NCBI RefSeq assembly: GCF_029846175.1
Contig: NZ_JARWAC010000031.1
Coordinates: 1-64,000, forward strand
Length of the DNA: 64,000 nt
Source: Sphaerisporangium sp. TRM90804
GTDB taxonomy: Bacteria > Actinomycetota > Actinomycetes > Streptosporangiales > Streptosporangiaceae
Direction: 5' to 3'
Each line of letters opens with the position of its first letter. The first letter of the stretch is position 1. This document shows positions 47,609-56,443 of the stretch, one piece after another. The notes beneath the pieces were generated by a model. That model worked only from the letters and a program-made list of their open reading frames with translations. It was not told where the DNA came from and did not search any database. Both the position numbers and the translations under genes were made by a program.

Positions 47609-48618
47609 TCGACGTCCTGGTCGCGGGGGGCGGGCCCGCGGGGCTGGCCACCGCCATCCACGCCGCGCTGGCCGGGATGGAGGCGGTGGTGGTGGAGCCG
47701 AGACCCACCCCGGTCGACAAGGCGTGCGGCGAGGGGCTGATGCCGACCGGCGTGGCCGCCCTGGGCGCGCTCGGCGTCGAGGTGGAGGGGTGGCCGCTGC
47801 GCGGGATCCGCTACCTCGACGGGCGCCGCTCGGCGCAGGCCGCGTTCCGCAGGGGCACGGGCCTGGGGGTGCGCCGCACGACCCTGCACGCCGCCCTGGC
47901 GGCCCGCGCGGCCGCGCTCGGGGTCAAGACCGTGTCCGGCAGGGTGGAGGACGTGCGGCAGGCTCCGGACGCCGTCGAGGCGGCGGGGATGCGGGCCCGC
48001 TGGCTGGTCGCCGCCGACGGCCTGCGCTCCCCGCTGCGCCGCCGCCTGGGCCTGGAGGTCCCGGGCGCCGTGCCGCGCAGGTACGGCCTTCGCCGGCACT
48101 ACCGGGTGGCCCCGTGGACCGGTTTCGTGGAGGTGCACTGGGCGGGCCGGGGCGAGGCGTACGTGACGCCGGTCGCGCCCGACCTGGTGGGCGTCGCGGT
48201 GCTGAGCTCGGAGCGGCGCGGCTACGACGAGCACCTGGCGGCGTTCCCCGCCCTGCTCGCCCGCCTGGACGGCCCGCCCGCGACCTCGGTGCGGGGGGCG
48301 GGCCCGCTGCGCCAGCGCGTCCGCGGCAGGGTCGCCGGGCGGGTGCTCCTGGTGGGGGACGCCGCCGGGTACATGGACGCGCTGACCGGCGAGGGGGTCT
48401 CGCTGGCGCTGTTGTCGGCCCGCGCGCTGGTCGACTGCCTGCGGGCCGGACGCCCGGAGGCCTACGAGCGCGCTTGGGGCCGCCTGTCCCTGCGCCACCG
48501 CGTGCTGACCGGGGCCCTGCTGGCCGCGCGCCGCCACCCCGCCACCGCGACCATGATCGTCCCAGCCGCCCGCCGGCTGCCGCCGGCCTTCACCGCCGCC
48601 GTCAACGCCCTGGCGTGA
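47605..48618 (+). CDS. FAD-dependent monooxygenase (SrsC-like)
   Basis: 337 residues. VLVAGGGPAGLATAIHAALA is the FAD-binding loop, ARWLVAADGLRSPLRR the DG motif and VLLVGDAAGYMDALTGEGV the GD motif of group A flavin hydroxylases; geranylgeranyl reductases are related. In the srs pathway the equivalent enzyme hydroxylates the ring to a quinol that oxidises to a quinone. Translationally coupled to the methyltransferase gene. Confidence 0.87.
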   Translation: MIDVLVAGGGPAGLATAIHAALAGMEAVVVEPRPTPVDKACGEGLMPTGVAALGALGVEVEGWPLRGIRYLDGRRSAQAAFRRGTGLGVRRTTLHAALAARAAALGVKTVSGRVEDVRQAPDAVEAAGMRARWLVAADGLRSPLRRRLGLEVPGAVPRRYGLRRHYRVAPWTGFVEVHWAGRGEAYVTPVAPDLVGVAVLSSERRGYDEHLAAFPALLARLDGPPATSVRGAGPLRQRVRGRVAGRVLLVGDAAGYMDALTGEGVSLALLSARALVDCLRAGRPEAYERAWGRLSLRHRVLTGALLAARRHPATATMIVPAARRLPPAFTAAVNALA

Positions 48619-48689
48619 CGGCCCTCGCCGGCGAAGGCCTCCGGCCGGCCCCGGCGCCGTCCTGGCGTGACGGCGCTCCCGGGACGACG

Positions 48690-48892
48690 GGCGGCGGCCG
48701 GTGCGCGTTCGACGCGCCTGAAGCGCACGCGGGACGAGCGGCCGTCCCGTGACCGGTCAACGCGCCGGGAAACGCTCTCGGGACGACGTGCGACCGGCCG
48801 GTGCGCTTTCGCAGCGACCGACCCCCTCGCGGGAGGAGCGCCGCGACCGGCCGGTGCGCCGTCAGCGCGCCTGGAAGCGCTCGCGGCGGACG
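48690..48892. repeat. Degenerate repeats including the 3' end of the helicase gene
   Basis: About four diverged units of 45-60 bases share CCGGCCGGTGCGC and CGCGCCTGGAAGCGCTCGCG-like segments, starting near 48690, 48748, 48790 and 48850. The last unit covers the final codons of the helicase (minus strand). They look like decayed duplications of the gene's 3' end. Confidence 0.55.
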
Positions 48893-50547
48893 GTGGGCTT
48901 CCTGCCCTTGATGGTGCTCTGGCGCAGGGCCGCGATGACGTCCTCGGCGGCGGGGTCGGGCACCTCCACCAGGGAGAAGCGGTCGGCTATCTCGATGGCC
49001 CCGATGTCGCGGCCGCTGAGGCTGGACTCGTTGGCGATGGCGCCCACCAGGTCCTGCGGGCGGATGCCCGCGCTGCGGCCTGCGCCGATGAAGATGCGGG
49101 TCATGCCGCGGGTGGGCGTGCGGGGCGGGCGGCGCTCGTCGCGGCCGGCGCCCTCGCGGCGGGTGCGCCCGTCGCGTTCGGTGCGCAGGGGGGCCTCGGG
49201 GATCTCCTCCTCGTCGGCGGCGGCGCCGCTGGCCTCGTGGGCCAGCTTGACGGCCGCCATGGCGATCTCCATGACGTCGAACTCGTCGGCGAGGGTGTCC
49301 ACCACGACCCGGAAGTGCTCCAGGTCGTCCTCCAGGATGCTCTCCTCCAGGGCCGAGCGGGTCAGCTCCAGGCGGCGGGCGCGGAGGTCGGCGACGGTGG
49401 GAACCTTCTCGACCGTGATGCGGCTCTTGGTGACCCGCTCGATGGTCTTGAGCATGCGGTGCTCGCGCGGCTCGGCGAGCGTGATGGCGACGCCCTCGCG
49501 ACCGGCGCGGCCGACCCTGCCGATGCGGTGCACGTACGACTCGGGGGCCGAGGGGACGTTGTAGTTGACCACATGGGTCAGGTGCTCGATGTCCAGGCCG
49601 CGGGCCGCGACGTCGGTGGCCACGAGGAGGTCGGCGGTGCCGCTGCGCAGGCGCGCCATCACGCGGTCACGCTGCTCCTGGCCCATGCCGCCGTGCAGGG
49701 CCTCGGCACGGTAGCCGCGGCCGTTCATGGTCTCGGTGAGCGTGTCGACCTCCTCGCGCGTGCGGCAGAACACGATGGTGGCCTCGGGCGCCTCGACGTC
49801 GAGCACCCGGCCGAGGGCGGCGGGCTTGTGGGCACGCGGCACGACGTAGGCGCTCTGCCGCACCAGCGGCCCCTCGCCGGGGACGGTGGGCTCGCGGCCG
49901 ATCTCGATGCGCACCGGCTCGCGCAGGTGCTGGCGGGCGATCGAGTTGATGCGCGGCGGCATGGTGGCGGAGAACAGCACCGTCTGGCGGCCCTCGGGCG
50001 TCTCCTGGAGGATCGACTCGATGTCGTCGGCGAAGCCCATGTCGAGCATCTCGTCGGCCTCGTCCAGGACGACCATGGCGAGGTCGTCGAGCAGGAGCGT
50101 CTTGCGGCCGATGTGGTCGAGCGCGCGGCCCGGAGTGGCCACCACGACGTCGATGCCGCGCTGGAGCTCCCTGAGCTGGCGGCCGATCGGCTGCCCGCCG
50201 TAGATCGGCAGCACCCGCGCGCCGAGGTCGCGGCCGTAGCGGTGGACGGCCTCCGACACCTGGACGGCGAGCTCACGCGTGGGGACGAGCACGAGGGCCT
50301 TCGGCCGCTCGCCGCCGGCGCCGATCTCGGCCATGCGCTGGAGGATGGGCAGGGCGAACGCGGCGGTCTTGCCGGTGCCCGTGGCGGCCTGGCCGAGCAG
50401 ATCGCGGCCCTCGAGCAGGGGCGGGATCGCCTCGCGCTGGATGGGCGTGGGCTCCTCGTAGCCGAGGCCGGCGAGCGCGCGGAGGAGCTCGGGCCTCAAC
50501 CCCAGGTCGGCGAAGCCTGTCGCTTCTTCGATGTCGTCGGGGGTCAT
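48862..50547 (-). CDS. DEAD-box RNA helicase with DbpA-like RNA-binding domain
   Basis: 561 residues. Q motif EEPTPIQREAIPP, Walker A ATGTGK (55-60), DEAD (162-165), SAT, and HRIGRVGRAG (motif VI). After an acidic/Arg linker (about 435-480) the C-terminal DbpA-type RRM reads TRIFIGAGRSAGIRPQDLVG. This is the CsdA/DeaD layout, used in ribosome assembly and cold growth. The ATG at 50547 has GAGGAG upstream; the start at 50601 does not. Confidence 0.93.
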   Translation of the reverse strand: MTPDDIEEATGFADLGLRPELLRALAGLGYEEPTPIQREAIPPLLEGRDLLGQAATGTGKTAAFALPILQRMAEIGAGGERPKALVLVPTRELAVQVSEAVHRYGRDLGARVLPIYGGQPIGRQLRELQRGIDVVVATPGRALDHIGRKTLLLDDLAMVVLDEADEMLDMGFADDIESILQETPEGRQTVLFSATMPPRINSIARQHLREPVRIEIGREPTVPGEGPLVRQSAYVVPRAHKPAALGRVLDVEAPEATIVFCRTREEVDTLTETMNGRGYRAEALHGGMGQEQRDRVMARLRSGTADLLVATDVAARGLDIEHLTHVVNYNVPSAPESYVHRIGRVGRAGREGVAITLAEPREHRMLKTIERVTKSRITVEKVPTVADLRARRLELTRSALEESILEDDLEHFRVVVDTLADEFDVMEIAMAAVKLAHEASGAAADEEEIPEAPLRTERDGRTRREGAGRDERRPPRTPTRGMTRIFIGAGRSAGIRPQDLVGAIANESSLSGRDIGAIEIADRFSLVEVPDPAAEDVIAALRQSTIKGRKPTVRRERFQAR

Positions 50548-50602
50548 TGTCGGGCTCCTCGTTGACGGTGCGCGTGAGTCGCTGTCGACTCCATGTTCCA
50601 CT

Positions 50603-50631
50603 GCCCCGGCGTGCTCGCCGACCGCCGGGGC
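50603..50631 (-). promoter_or_regulatory. Stem-loop in the helicase mRNA leader
   Basis: GCCCCGGC and GCCGGGGC pair around 13 bases, 56 bases before the helicase ATG. A TAAGCT -10 at 50727-50732 (minus) would give a leader of about 170 bases. Long structured leaders are common for cold-shock RNA helicases. Confidence 0.4.
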
Positions 50632-50826
50632 TCCGCACCGGCGCCTTGAGGCGCCCGGGCACGGTTCCCTCGGGGTGCGAAGGCCGCCCGTTGGACGGGA
50701 GATCCTTCACGCTCGCGGGACAGGAAAGCTTACCCAACCCCGCGGACCGCGGCGCCCGCGCCGGGGCGTCCCGAGCCCGGCGACGGCCGCCCGGCCGGCG
50801 TGGGCGTGCCCCGCGGGCGGTGCCGC

Positions 50827-51816
50827 TCAGCGGTGCAGGGCGTGCATCTGGGCGGCCGGGTAGCGGTCGCCCGAGGCGACGCCGCGCGGGGCGACGGCGT
50901 CCACGGCCGCGAGGTCGTCGGGGGTGAGGGTGATCTCGACGGCGGCCGCGTTGGCCTCCAGGTAGGCGCGGCGCTTGGTGCCGGGGATGGCGACGACGTC
51001 GTGCCCCTGCGCCAGCACCCAGGCCAGGGCGAGCTGCGAGGAGGTGACGCCCTTGGCCTCGGCCAGCACCCGGATCCGGTCGACCACCGCGAGGTTCCTG
51101 GCGAAGTTGCCGCCCTGGAAGCGAGGGGTGACGCGGCGCCGGTCGTCGTCGGCCAGGTCGTCGACGCTGCGGATGGTGCCGGTGAGGAAGCCCCGGCCCA
51201 GCGGGCTGTAGGCGACGAAGCCGATGCCCAGCTCACGGACGGCGTCCAGGACGCCGTTCTCCTCGACGTCCCGGGTGAACAGGGAGTACTCGGTCTGCAC
51301 GGCGGTCAGCGGGTGGACCGCGTGGGCCCGGCGGATGGTGGCCGGTGCGGCCTCGGAGATGCCGAGGTGGCGCACCTTGCCGGCGGCGACCAGGTCGGCC
51401 AGCGCGCCGAAGGTCTCCTCCACGGGGACGTCGGGATCGACCCGGTGCTGGTAGTACAGGTCGACGTGGTCGACGCCCAGGCGCCGCAGCGACCCGTCGA
51501 GGGCCTGGCGCAGGTAGCCGGGGCGGCCGTTGACGCGGCCGGTCAGGCGGCCGTCGTCGACCTCGTTGCCGAACTTGGTGGCCAGCACGACCTCGTCGCG
51601 GCGCCCGGCGACGGCCCGGCCGACCAGGCTCTCGTTGGCCCATGGCCCGTACATGTCGGCGGTGTCGAGGAAGGTGATGCCGAGGTCGAGGGCGCGGTGG
51701 ACGGTCGCGACGGCCTCGCGCTCGTCGGCGGGGCCGTAGGCGGTGCTCATGCCCATGCAGCCGAGCCCCTCGGCGGAGACGAGAAGGCCTTGGCCGCCGA
51801 GCTTTCGCTGCCGCAT
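50827..51816 (-). CDS. Aldo/keto reductase (AKR11/13-like)
   Basis: 329 residues. Tetrad D51, Y56 (DTADMYGPW), K81 (ATKFGNE), H124 (YYQHRVD). The chain starts [21 protein letters not shown] take the ATG at 51816, eight bases after GGGGAG, rather than the one at 51831. NADPH-dependent reduction of an unknown carbonyl. A 14-bp palindrome lies 16 bases upstream of the start and may be its operator. Confidence 0.9.
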   Translation of the reverse strand: MRQRKLGGQGLLVSAEGLGCMGMSTAYGPADEREAVATVHRALDLGITFLDTADMYGPWANESLVGRAVAGRRDEVVLATKFGNEVDDGRLTGRVNGRPGYLRQALDGSLRRLGVDHVDLYYQHRVDPDVPVEETFGALADLVAAGKVRHLGISEAAPATIRRAHAVHPLTAVQTEYSLFTRDVEENGVLDAVRELGIGFVAYSPLGRGFLTGTIRSVDDLADDDRRRVTPRFQGGNFARNLAVVDRIRVLAEAKGVTSSQLALAWVLAQGHDVVAIPGTKRRAYLEANAAAVEITLTPDDLAAVDAVAPRGVASGDRYPAAQMHALHR

Positions 51817-51831
51817 CGCTGTACTCCCCAT

Positions 51832-51845
51832 GTCGATATATCGAC
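51832..51845. promoter_or_regulatory. Perfect 14-bp palindrome upstream of the aldo/keto reductase
   Basis: GTCGATATATCGAC, an A/T-centred palindrome in GC-rich surroundings, directly before the ribosome site. It is likely an operator for a dimeric repressor, whose gene is not adjacent. Confidence 0.6.
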
Positions 51846-52123
51846 GGTCCGTCCCTGTGCGGAGGGTGACGGCCGCTTGTTCCCCCCTATGCACGATCTT
51901 CGCGCCTCGCCCGCGTCCGCGCCACCACCTCTGGTGCTGCCCGGCAAAACGCCCGCCAAAGCGCATGTCAAACCTTTCACCGGTTCCACCGGCGTCCGGC
52001 GGAGGCGACACGCCGGCGGACGGGGTCCGCCGGCCGGGAAGGGCGGCCCGGCCGGCGGACGTCAGGGTCGGGCCGCGGCGGCGGGCGTGAACCGGCCGCC
52101 GCGGTGCCCGAGGGCTCGGGCCG

Positions 52124-53398
52124 CTAGCAGTACTGGGCGGCCTTGCCGATGATGCGGTACACGCAGTCGGAGTACTCCAGGAAGCGCAGCACGGCCTCCC
52201 TGTTGCGGGTGGTCTGGGTCACGATCTGCTCGTCGGGCGGGTAGAAGCCCGGCGAGGACCCTCGGGGGTACATCTCGAAGGTGTAGGTGAAGATCTTGTA
52301 GGTGCCCCACAGCCAGTCGTCGATGCTGCCGTCGGTGATGTAGAGGTCGCTGGCCTGCTGCGGGGTGTATCCGTTGGTGGAGGCCATGTTCCGGCCGAGC
52401 GTCTCCAGCGCGTCGTGGTCGTCCTGGGTGAGACCGGCCGCGGTGTCGGCGTAGGTGTAGCCGTACGGCCACAGGATCAGCTCGCTGTAGGTGTGCCAGT
52501 CGATGTGGCTCTTGATCTGCTGGACGCCGCCGACGACCCTGCCGCGGACGAAGTTGGCGACCGCGCGCACCTCGGGGGCGGACTCGGCGGAGGGGCCGCG
52601 GTAGGTGTCGCTGCCGGTGGAGCCGGAGGAGCCGCCGCAGCAGCCCCAGCGGTAGGCCCAGTTGCGGTTCAGGTCGGTGCCGACCGAGGAGGAGCCGGAG
52701 TTCGGCTGCCGGTTCTTGCGCCAGGACCGGTAGGCGCCGGTGGCGATGTCGTACTCGCCGCCGTCGGGGTTGAGGTCGGGCAGGATCCAGATCTCCCTGG
52801 AGTTCACCAGGCCGGTGATCCTGCTGTCGGAGCCGTAGCCGGTCGTGAACAGCCTCAGCAGGTAGATCGCCATCTCGACGGTGAGGTGCTCGCGGGCGTG
52901 CTGGTGGTGGGTGAACAGCACCTCCGGCTCGCCCTCGTCGGTCGCGGCGTTGTCGCTGATCTTCACGGCGATCAGGTCGCGGCCGCCGTAGGAGGTGCCG
53001 TAGCTGTACTTCCTGGCGATCGACGGGTAGCTGCCGACGAGCTGGTTGATCACCGCTGTCATCTCGGCGTAGTTGTGGTAGCCGGAGTCGGCGGACGGGA
53101 AGTCCTGCGGAGTGGGAAGCGACGGGGCCATCGGCCGGGGGATGCGGGTGACGGTGAACCCGAGCTTCTTGATCTCGGCGATCTCGGCGTCCGACGCGGT
53201 GACCACCACCGATCCGTCCGCCACCTCGTCGATCGCGGCGCCGGTGGCCGCGACGGCGGTGCGCTGTTGTGCGGTGTTCGGTCCCTGGACCCGGTACTGG
53301 TAGCCGGGCGGCGGTTCCGCCGAGGCCCCCACCCCGGTGATCCCGCTGACGCAGAGCAGCGCCAGGATCGCGAGCCCGACGATCAGTCGACGTCTCAC
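52124..53398 (-). CDS. Secreted M14 zinc carboxypeptidase
   Basis: 424 residues. Signal peptide [20 protein letters not shown]; a pro-segment follows to about residue 100. The carboxypeptidase T-like domain has zinc ligands H167 and E170 (HHQHARE) and H302 ([11 protein letters not shown]), and catalytic E375 (YTFEMYP). GCC pairs suggest disulfides. It removes C-terminal residues from extracellular peptides. GTG start with AAGGAGGAA upstream. Confidence 0.92.
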   Translation of the reverse strand: MRRRLIVGLAILALLCVSGITGVGASAEPPPGYQYRVQGPNTAQQRTAVAATGAAIDEVADGSVVVTASDAEIAEIKKLGFTVTRIPRPMAPSLPTPQDFPSADSGYHNYAEMTAVINQLVGSYPSIARKYSYGTSYGGRDLIAVKISDNAATDEGEPEVLFTHHQHAREHLTVEMAIYLLRLFTTGYGSDSRITGLVNSREIWILPDLNPDGGEYDIATGAYRSWRKNRQPNSGSSSVGTDLNRNWAYRWGCCGGSSGSTGSDTYRGPSAESAPEVRAVANFVRGRVVGGVQQIKSHIDWHTYSELILWPYGYTYADTAAGLTQDDHDALETLGRNMASTNGYTPQQASDLYITDGSIDDWLWGTYKIFTYTFEMYPRGSSPGFYPPDEQIVTQTTRNREAVLRFLEYSDCVYRIIGKAAQYC

Positions 53399-53648
53399 TG
53401 TTCCTCCTTGGGCGCGCGCTCTGGGTTGTCACGCGCCTCCACTGAGAGTCAGGTCAACGGTCCGAACTTTGAAGGCCCAAATTTCACGACTTGTGCGACA
53501 GGCTCCGGGGAGAGCGGCCGTGCGACGGGTAGCCATCATCGCGGCGAAACCATGATTAACGCCCGTAGTAGGGGTAACACACTTGCGGACCACGCCAGCG
53601 GCCGACATGCGGCCCATGACCACTTTCGATCCGCCAAGGAGAAACCCC

Positions 53649-53954
53649 ATGGCACTCCCCGTCCTCACCCCCGAGCAGCGTCAGGCGGCCCTCGTCAAGG
53701 CCACCGAGGCACGGCAGGCGCGCGCCGCACTCCTCGCCCAGCTCAAGAAGGGCGACCTCACCCTCGCCGAGCTCCTCAAGCGTGACGACGAGACGGTGAA
53801 AAGGATCAAGGTCTCCCAGGCGCTGCGCGCGCTGTCGGGAATCGGGCCCACCAAGGCGGCGGCTCTCATGCAGCGCGCCGGCGTGGACGACAAGCGGCGC
53901 ATCGGCGGCCTCGGCGTGCAGCAGCGCCGCAAGCTGGTCGAGGCGCTCTCCTAG
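53649..53954 (+). CDS. Actinobacterial integration host factor (sIHF/mIHF)
   Basis: 101 residues. ALPVLTPEQRQAALVKATEA begins the long N-terminal helix, and LRALSGIGPTKAAALMQRAG is the helix-two-turn-helix. This basic nucleoid protein is unrelated to E. coli IHF, is abundant in Actinobacteria and bends DNA, affecting supercoiling and specialised metabolism. The ATG at 53649 has AAGGAG seven bases upstream; longer starts are unsupported. In many relatives it lies next to gmk, which is not the case here, so this may be a second copy. Confidence 0.92.
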   Translation: MALPVLTPEQRQAALVKATEARQARAALLAQLKKGDLTLAELLKRDDETVKRIKVSQALRALSGIGPTKAAALMQRAGVDDKRRIGGLGVQQRRKLVEALS

Positions 53955-54067
53955 TCGCCCGTCGCCCGTCGAGGCGCGCCGGCGCCGCGGCCCCCGGAGG
54001 CGTTTCCCCGGCCGTCCCAAGCGCATAGTCTCCCGGGTGTGACCACACCGGCTCCCGGAGGCGACCT

Positions 54068-54358
54068 TTGAGCAAGCTCACGGACGACGAGCGAGGGGAT
54101 CTGGCGGCCATCCTGGCCAGCCCGGAGCTCAACGATCCCCGAGTCCACGCCGACCGCGAGGTGGCACAGCAGCTCGCCGACTTCTTCCGCCGGGACATGC
54201 CCGACGTGGACGAGGTGATCATCGGCCGGGTCTTCCTGCGCACCGCCGTCACCATGACGCAGCTCGGCGACCGCGGGATGCCCCTGGAGCGCATCGCCAA
54301 CATCCTCACGTTGAGCGCCGTCGACTTGACCGCCCTGGAGCTCGCGGAAGAGTCCTGA
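54068..54358 (+). CDS. Small helical protein of unknown function
   Basis: 96 residues, TTG start with GGAGG about eight bases upstream. It begins MSKLTDDERGDLAAILASPE; mostly helical, slightly acidic, no membrane segment, no cysteines. I do not recognise the family. It follows the sIHF gene by 113 bases on the same strand and could be co-transcribed with it. Confidence 0.6.
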   Translation: MSKLTDDERGDLAAILASPELNDPRVHADREVAQQLADFFRRDMPDVDEVIIGRVFLRTAVTMTQLGDRGMPLERIANILTLSAVDLTALELAEES

Positions 54359-54396
54359 ACCGCCGGGCGCGCCCGCCGCGCGCCCCGCGACGTACA

Positions 54397-54432
54397 GAAC
54401 GCCCGGCCCCCGACGAGGGGGGCCAGGCGTTC
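54397..54432. terminator. Bidirectional terminator hairpin
   Basis: GAACGCCCGGCCCCC pairs with GGGGGCCAGGCGTTC apart from one C/A mismatch and one extra G, around GACGA, between two convergent genes. Confidence 0.75.
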
Positions 54433-54485
54433 CGCTCGCTCACCGGCGCGCACCGGCGAGGGCCTTCGGTGTCAGCCTCCGGCGG

Positions 54486-55331
54486 TCAGCGGACGACCTT
54501 CACGTAGTCGGCGTCCGACGATCCGCGCAGGCCGCGGGCGCCGGTGAACACCGCCTTCCACGTGCCCGACCCGTAGGCCCGGATCTTGGTGGCGAAGGAC
54601 CCGTCGCGCTCGGTCTCGACCGTGCCGACGTACTTCCACTTGCCCCCGCTGCGGTGGAAGTACAGGTCGACGTCCTGCCGGCCGACGTACCGCCACTTGT
54701 GCCAGCCGCCGGCGTCACGGCAGCGGTCGCCGCCGATGACGTAGGCGTCGCCGTCCCACCACCAGTCGCTGTAGCAGCGGGCGGCCTCCAGCTTGCCCGC
54801 GAGCGTCAGCTTGCGGCCCTTCTTGACCGGTTCGGGGCTGGCGTCGAACCCGAGCCGCGTCGCGCGGGGGCCCTGGTGCGCGCGCACGTGCTTCACGTAG
54901 AAGCGCGAGGTGGCCTTGGCGACGACCCCGTTCGCACCGGTCGCCTCGACGTGCACCAGCCATCGGCCGTCGGGGTCGCCGCGGTCGAGCACGATGGTCC
55001 TCTTCCACACGCCCTTGCCCGCGTCGCCCGCCTTCGCGGGAGAGGGCCCGCGCTCGTCCAGCGGCTCGAAGGCGATCTTGACGTGCTCGGCGGCGACCGT
55101 CTCCACGGTGGCGGTGACGGCGACGCGGGCGCGGCCGCGGATGACCACGTGGCCGGGGCTGACCTTGACGGACGTGACGTCGACCTTCGGCGGGCTCGGC
55201 GTCGGGGTGGGGCTCGGCGAAGGGCTCGGCGTCGTGACGGGGGCCGGCTCGGCGAAAGCCGGCGCCGTCCCCACGAGCGTCGAGGCGCCCATGGCCGCCG
55301 CGGCCAAAGAGGCGGCGATGCGTTTCCTCAT
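54486..55331 (-). CDS. Secreted beta-rich protein of unknown function
   Basis: 281 residues. Signal peptide MRKRIAASLAAAAMGASTLV, cleavage near AFA-EP; a Ser/Pro/Thr linker (SPSPSPTPTPSPP); then an Ig-like half (50-150) and a C-terminal half with GKLEAARCYSDWWWDGDAYV and GTWKAVFTGARGL. Four cysteines lie in the second half. The next gene upstream encodes a relative. Probably an extracellular or wall-associated binding protein; no catalytic motif is seen. Confidence 0.7.
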   Translation of the reverse strand: MRKRIAASLAAAAMGASTLVGTAPAFAEPAPVTTPSPSPSPTPTPSPPKVDVTSVKVSPGHVVIRGRARVAVTATVETVAAEHVKIAFEPLDERGPSPAKAGDAGKGVWKRTIVLDRGDPDGRWLVHVEATGANGVVAKATSRFYVKHVRAHQGPRATRLGFDASPEPVKKGRKLTLAGKLEAARCYSDWWWDGDAYVIGGDRCRDAGGWHKWRYVGRQDVDLYFHRSGGKWKYVGTVETERDGSFATKIRAYGSGTWKAVFTGARGLRGSSDADYVKVVR

Positions 55332-55470
55332 GCGAACTTCCTCTCCCCGTGAGAAGGCGACCCAGGGGGGCCGCCTTCCCTCCTAGACGCCACTTCGGGC
55401 AGAAAAGTTGCGCATATCCGGAAAACTCCGTTTTGTTGGCGGCAGAGAACGCGCGCCTGCGCGGAAAATC

Positions 55471-56361
55471 CTATTTCGTAGCCTTAATCCGTTTCGTAGC
55501 CACATGTCCAATGGGGCTGACCGTGGCGGCGTAGTGCGGCGTGCCGCGGTAGACGGCGCGCCAGGCCCCGCGCGCGGCCTTCCCGCGCCCGGCGAAGTAG
55601 CCGTTGCGGTCGCTCACGACCCGGGCGGCGTCGCGCCACGTGCTCGTGCCGTGCCTCCTGAACTGCAGCGTGACCGCCTGCCCGCGGTAGGGCCAGTACC
55701 CGGACCTGCCCCGTGGGTCCACGCGCATGAGCGTCCCGGTGATCCGCACCGCCCCCGACCGGCCGCCCGTACGGGCGGCCCGCAGGCCGGTCACCCTCGT
55801 GGCCTTCCTGAACAGGAAGGACGAGGACGCGCGCGCCGTCGCCCCCTCGGCGTTCCTGGCCGTCGCGACCGCCCGCCATCTGCCCGAGGGGTACCACCGG
55901 TTCAGGCGGATCGGCGGGGTGAACCGCCACAGCTCCCACCCCCCGCCGGCGTCCCCCTCGGGCGTCACCGCCTCGGCGCGGCGCGGCGCGCCGCCGTGCT
56001 CGACCTTCAGCGTGACCCCGTCGCGGCCGGCCGCGCCGCGCGCGACCACGTCCACCACCAGGCGGACGGTCTGCCGGGCGCCGGCGACCGGTGCGCGCGG
56101 GCGCACGCGCACCGAACGGATCGCGGGCGGCTCCGGCTCCCGCGGCCCGGCGACGAGGGCCGCGAAGGACGGCCCGGAGCCGGTCGCGCCGGGTGCCGGG
56201 GGCGTGTGCGCCGTCCCGGGGACCCGCGGCCCGGGGACGGCCGCCCGCGCGGAGCGGGCGTCGTCCCCGGCGTGCGCGACCGGGGAAAGGGACGTCTCGG
56301 CCAGGACCGTGAGCGCGGCCATCGCGACCGCGGACGGCGTGAGCAGACCTCTCGTAGTCAT
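55471..56361 (-). CDS. Secreted beta-rich protein related to its neighbour
   Basis: 296 residues from the ATG at 56361 (MTTRGLLTPSAVAMAALTVL signal, cleavage near AHA-GD). An Ig-like segment (105-200) and a C-terminal segment with VTGLRAARTG, then VVSDRNGYFAGRGKAARGAW and RAVYRGTPHY, match the layout of the 54486-55331 product, including a final W-R/K-A-V-x-x-G turn. It has no cysteines in the corresponding half. The pair looks like an old duplication. Function unknown. Confidence 0.68.
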   Translation of the reverse strand: MTTRGLLTPSAVAMAALTVLAETSLSPVAHAGDDARSARAAVPGPRVPGTAHTPPAPGATGSGPSFAALVAGPREPEPPAIRSVRVRPRAPVAGARQTVRLVVDVVARGAAGRDGVTLKVEHGGAPRRAEAVTPEGDAGGGWELWRFTPPIRLNRWYPSGRWRAVATARNAEGATARASSSFLFRKATRVTGLRAARTGGRSGAVRITGTLMRVDPRGRSGYWPYRGQAVTLQFRRHGTSTWRDAARVVSDRNGYFAGRGKAARGAWRAVYRGTPHYAATVSPIGHVATKRIKATK

Positions 56362-56443
56362 GGCCAAGGACGGTAGGCACTCGCGGGCAAACGCCCGTGG
56401 GCCGACACGCGCCCGGCCCGGCAAAGTCGGCCCGGCCCCGCGG

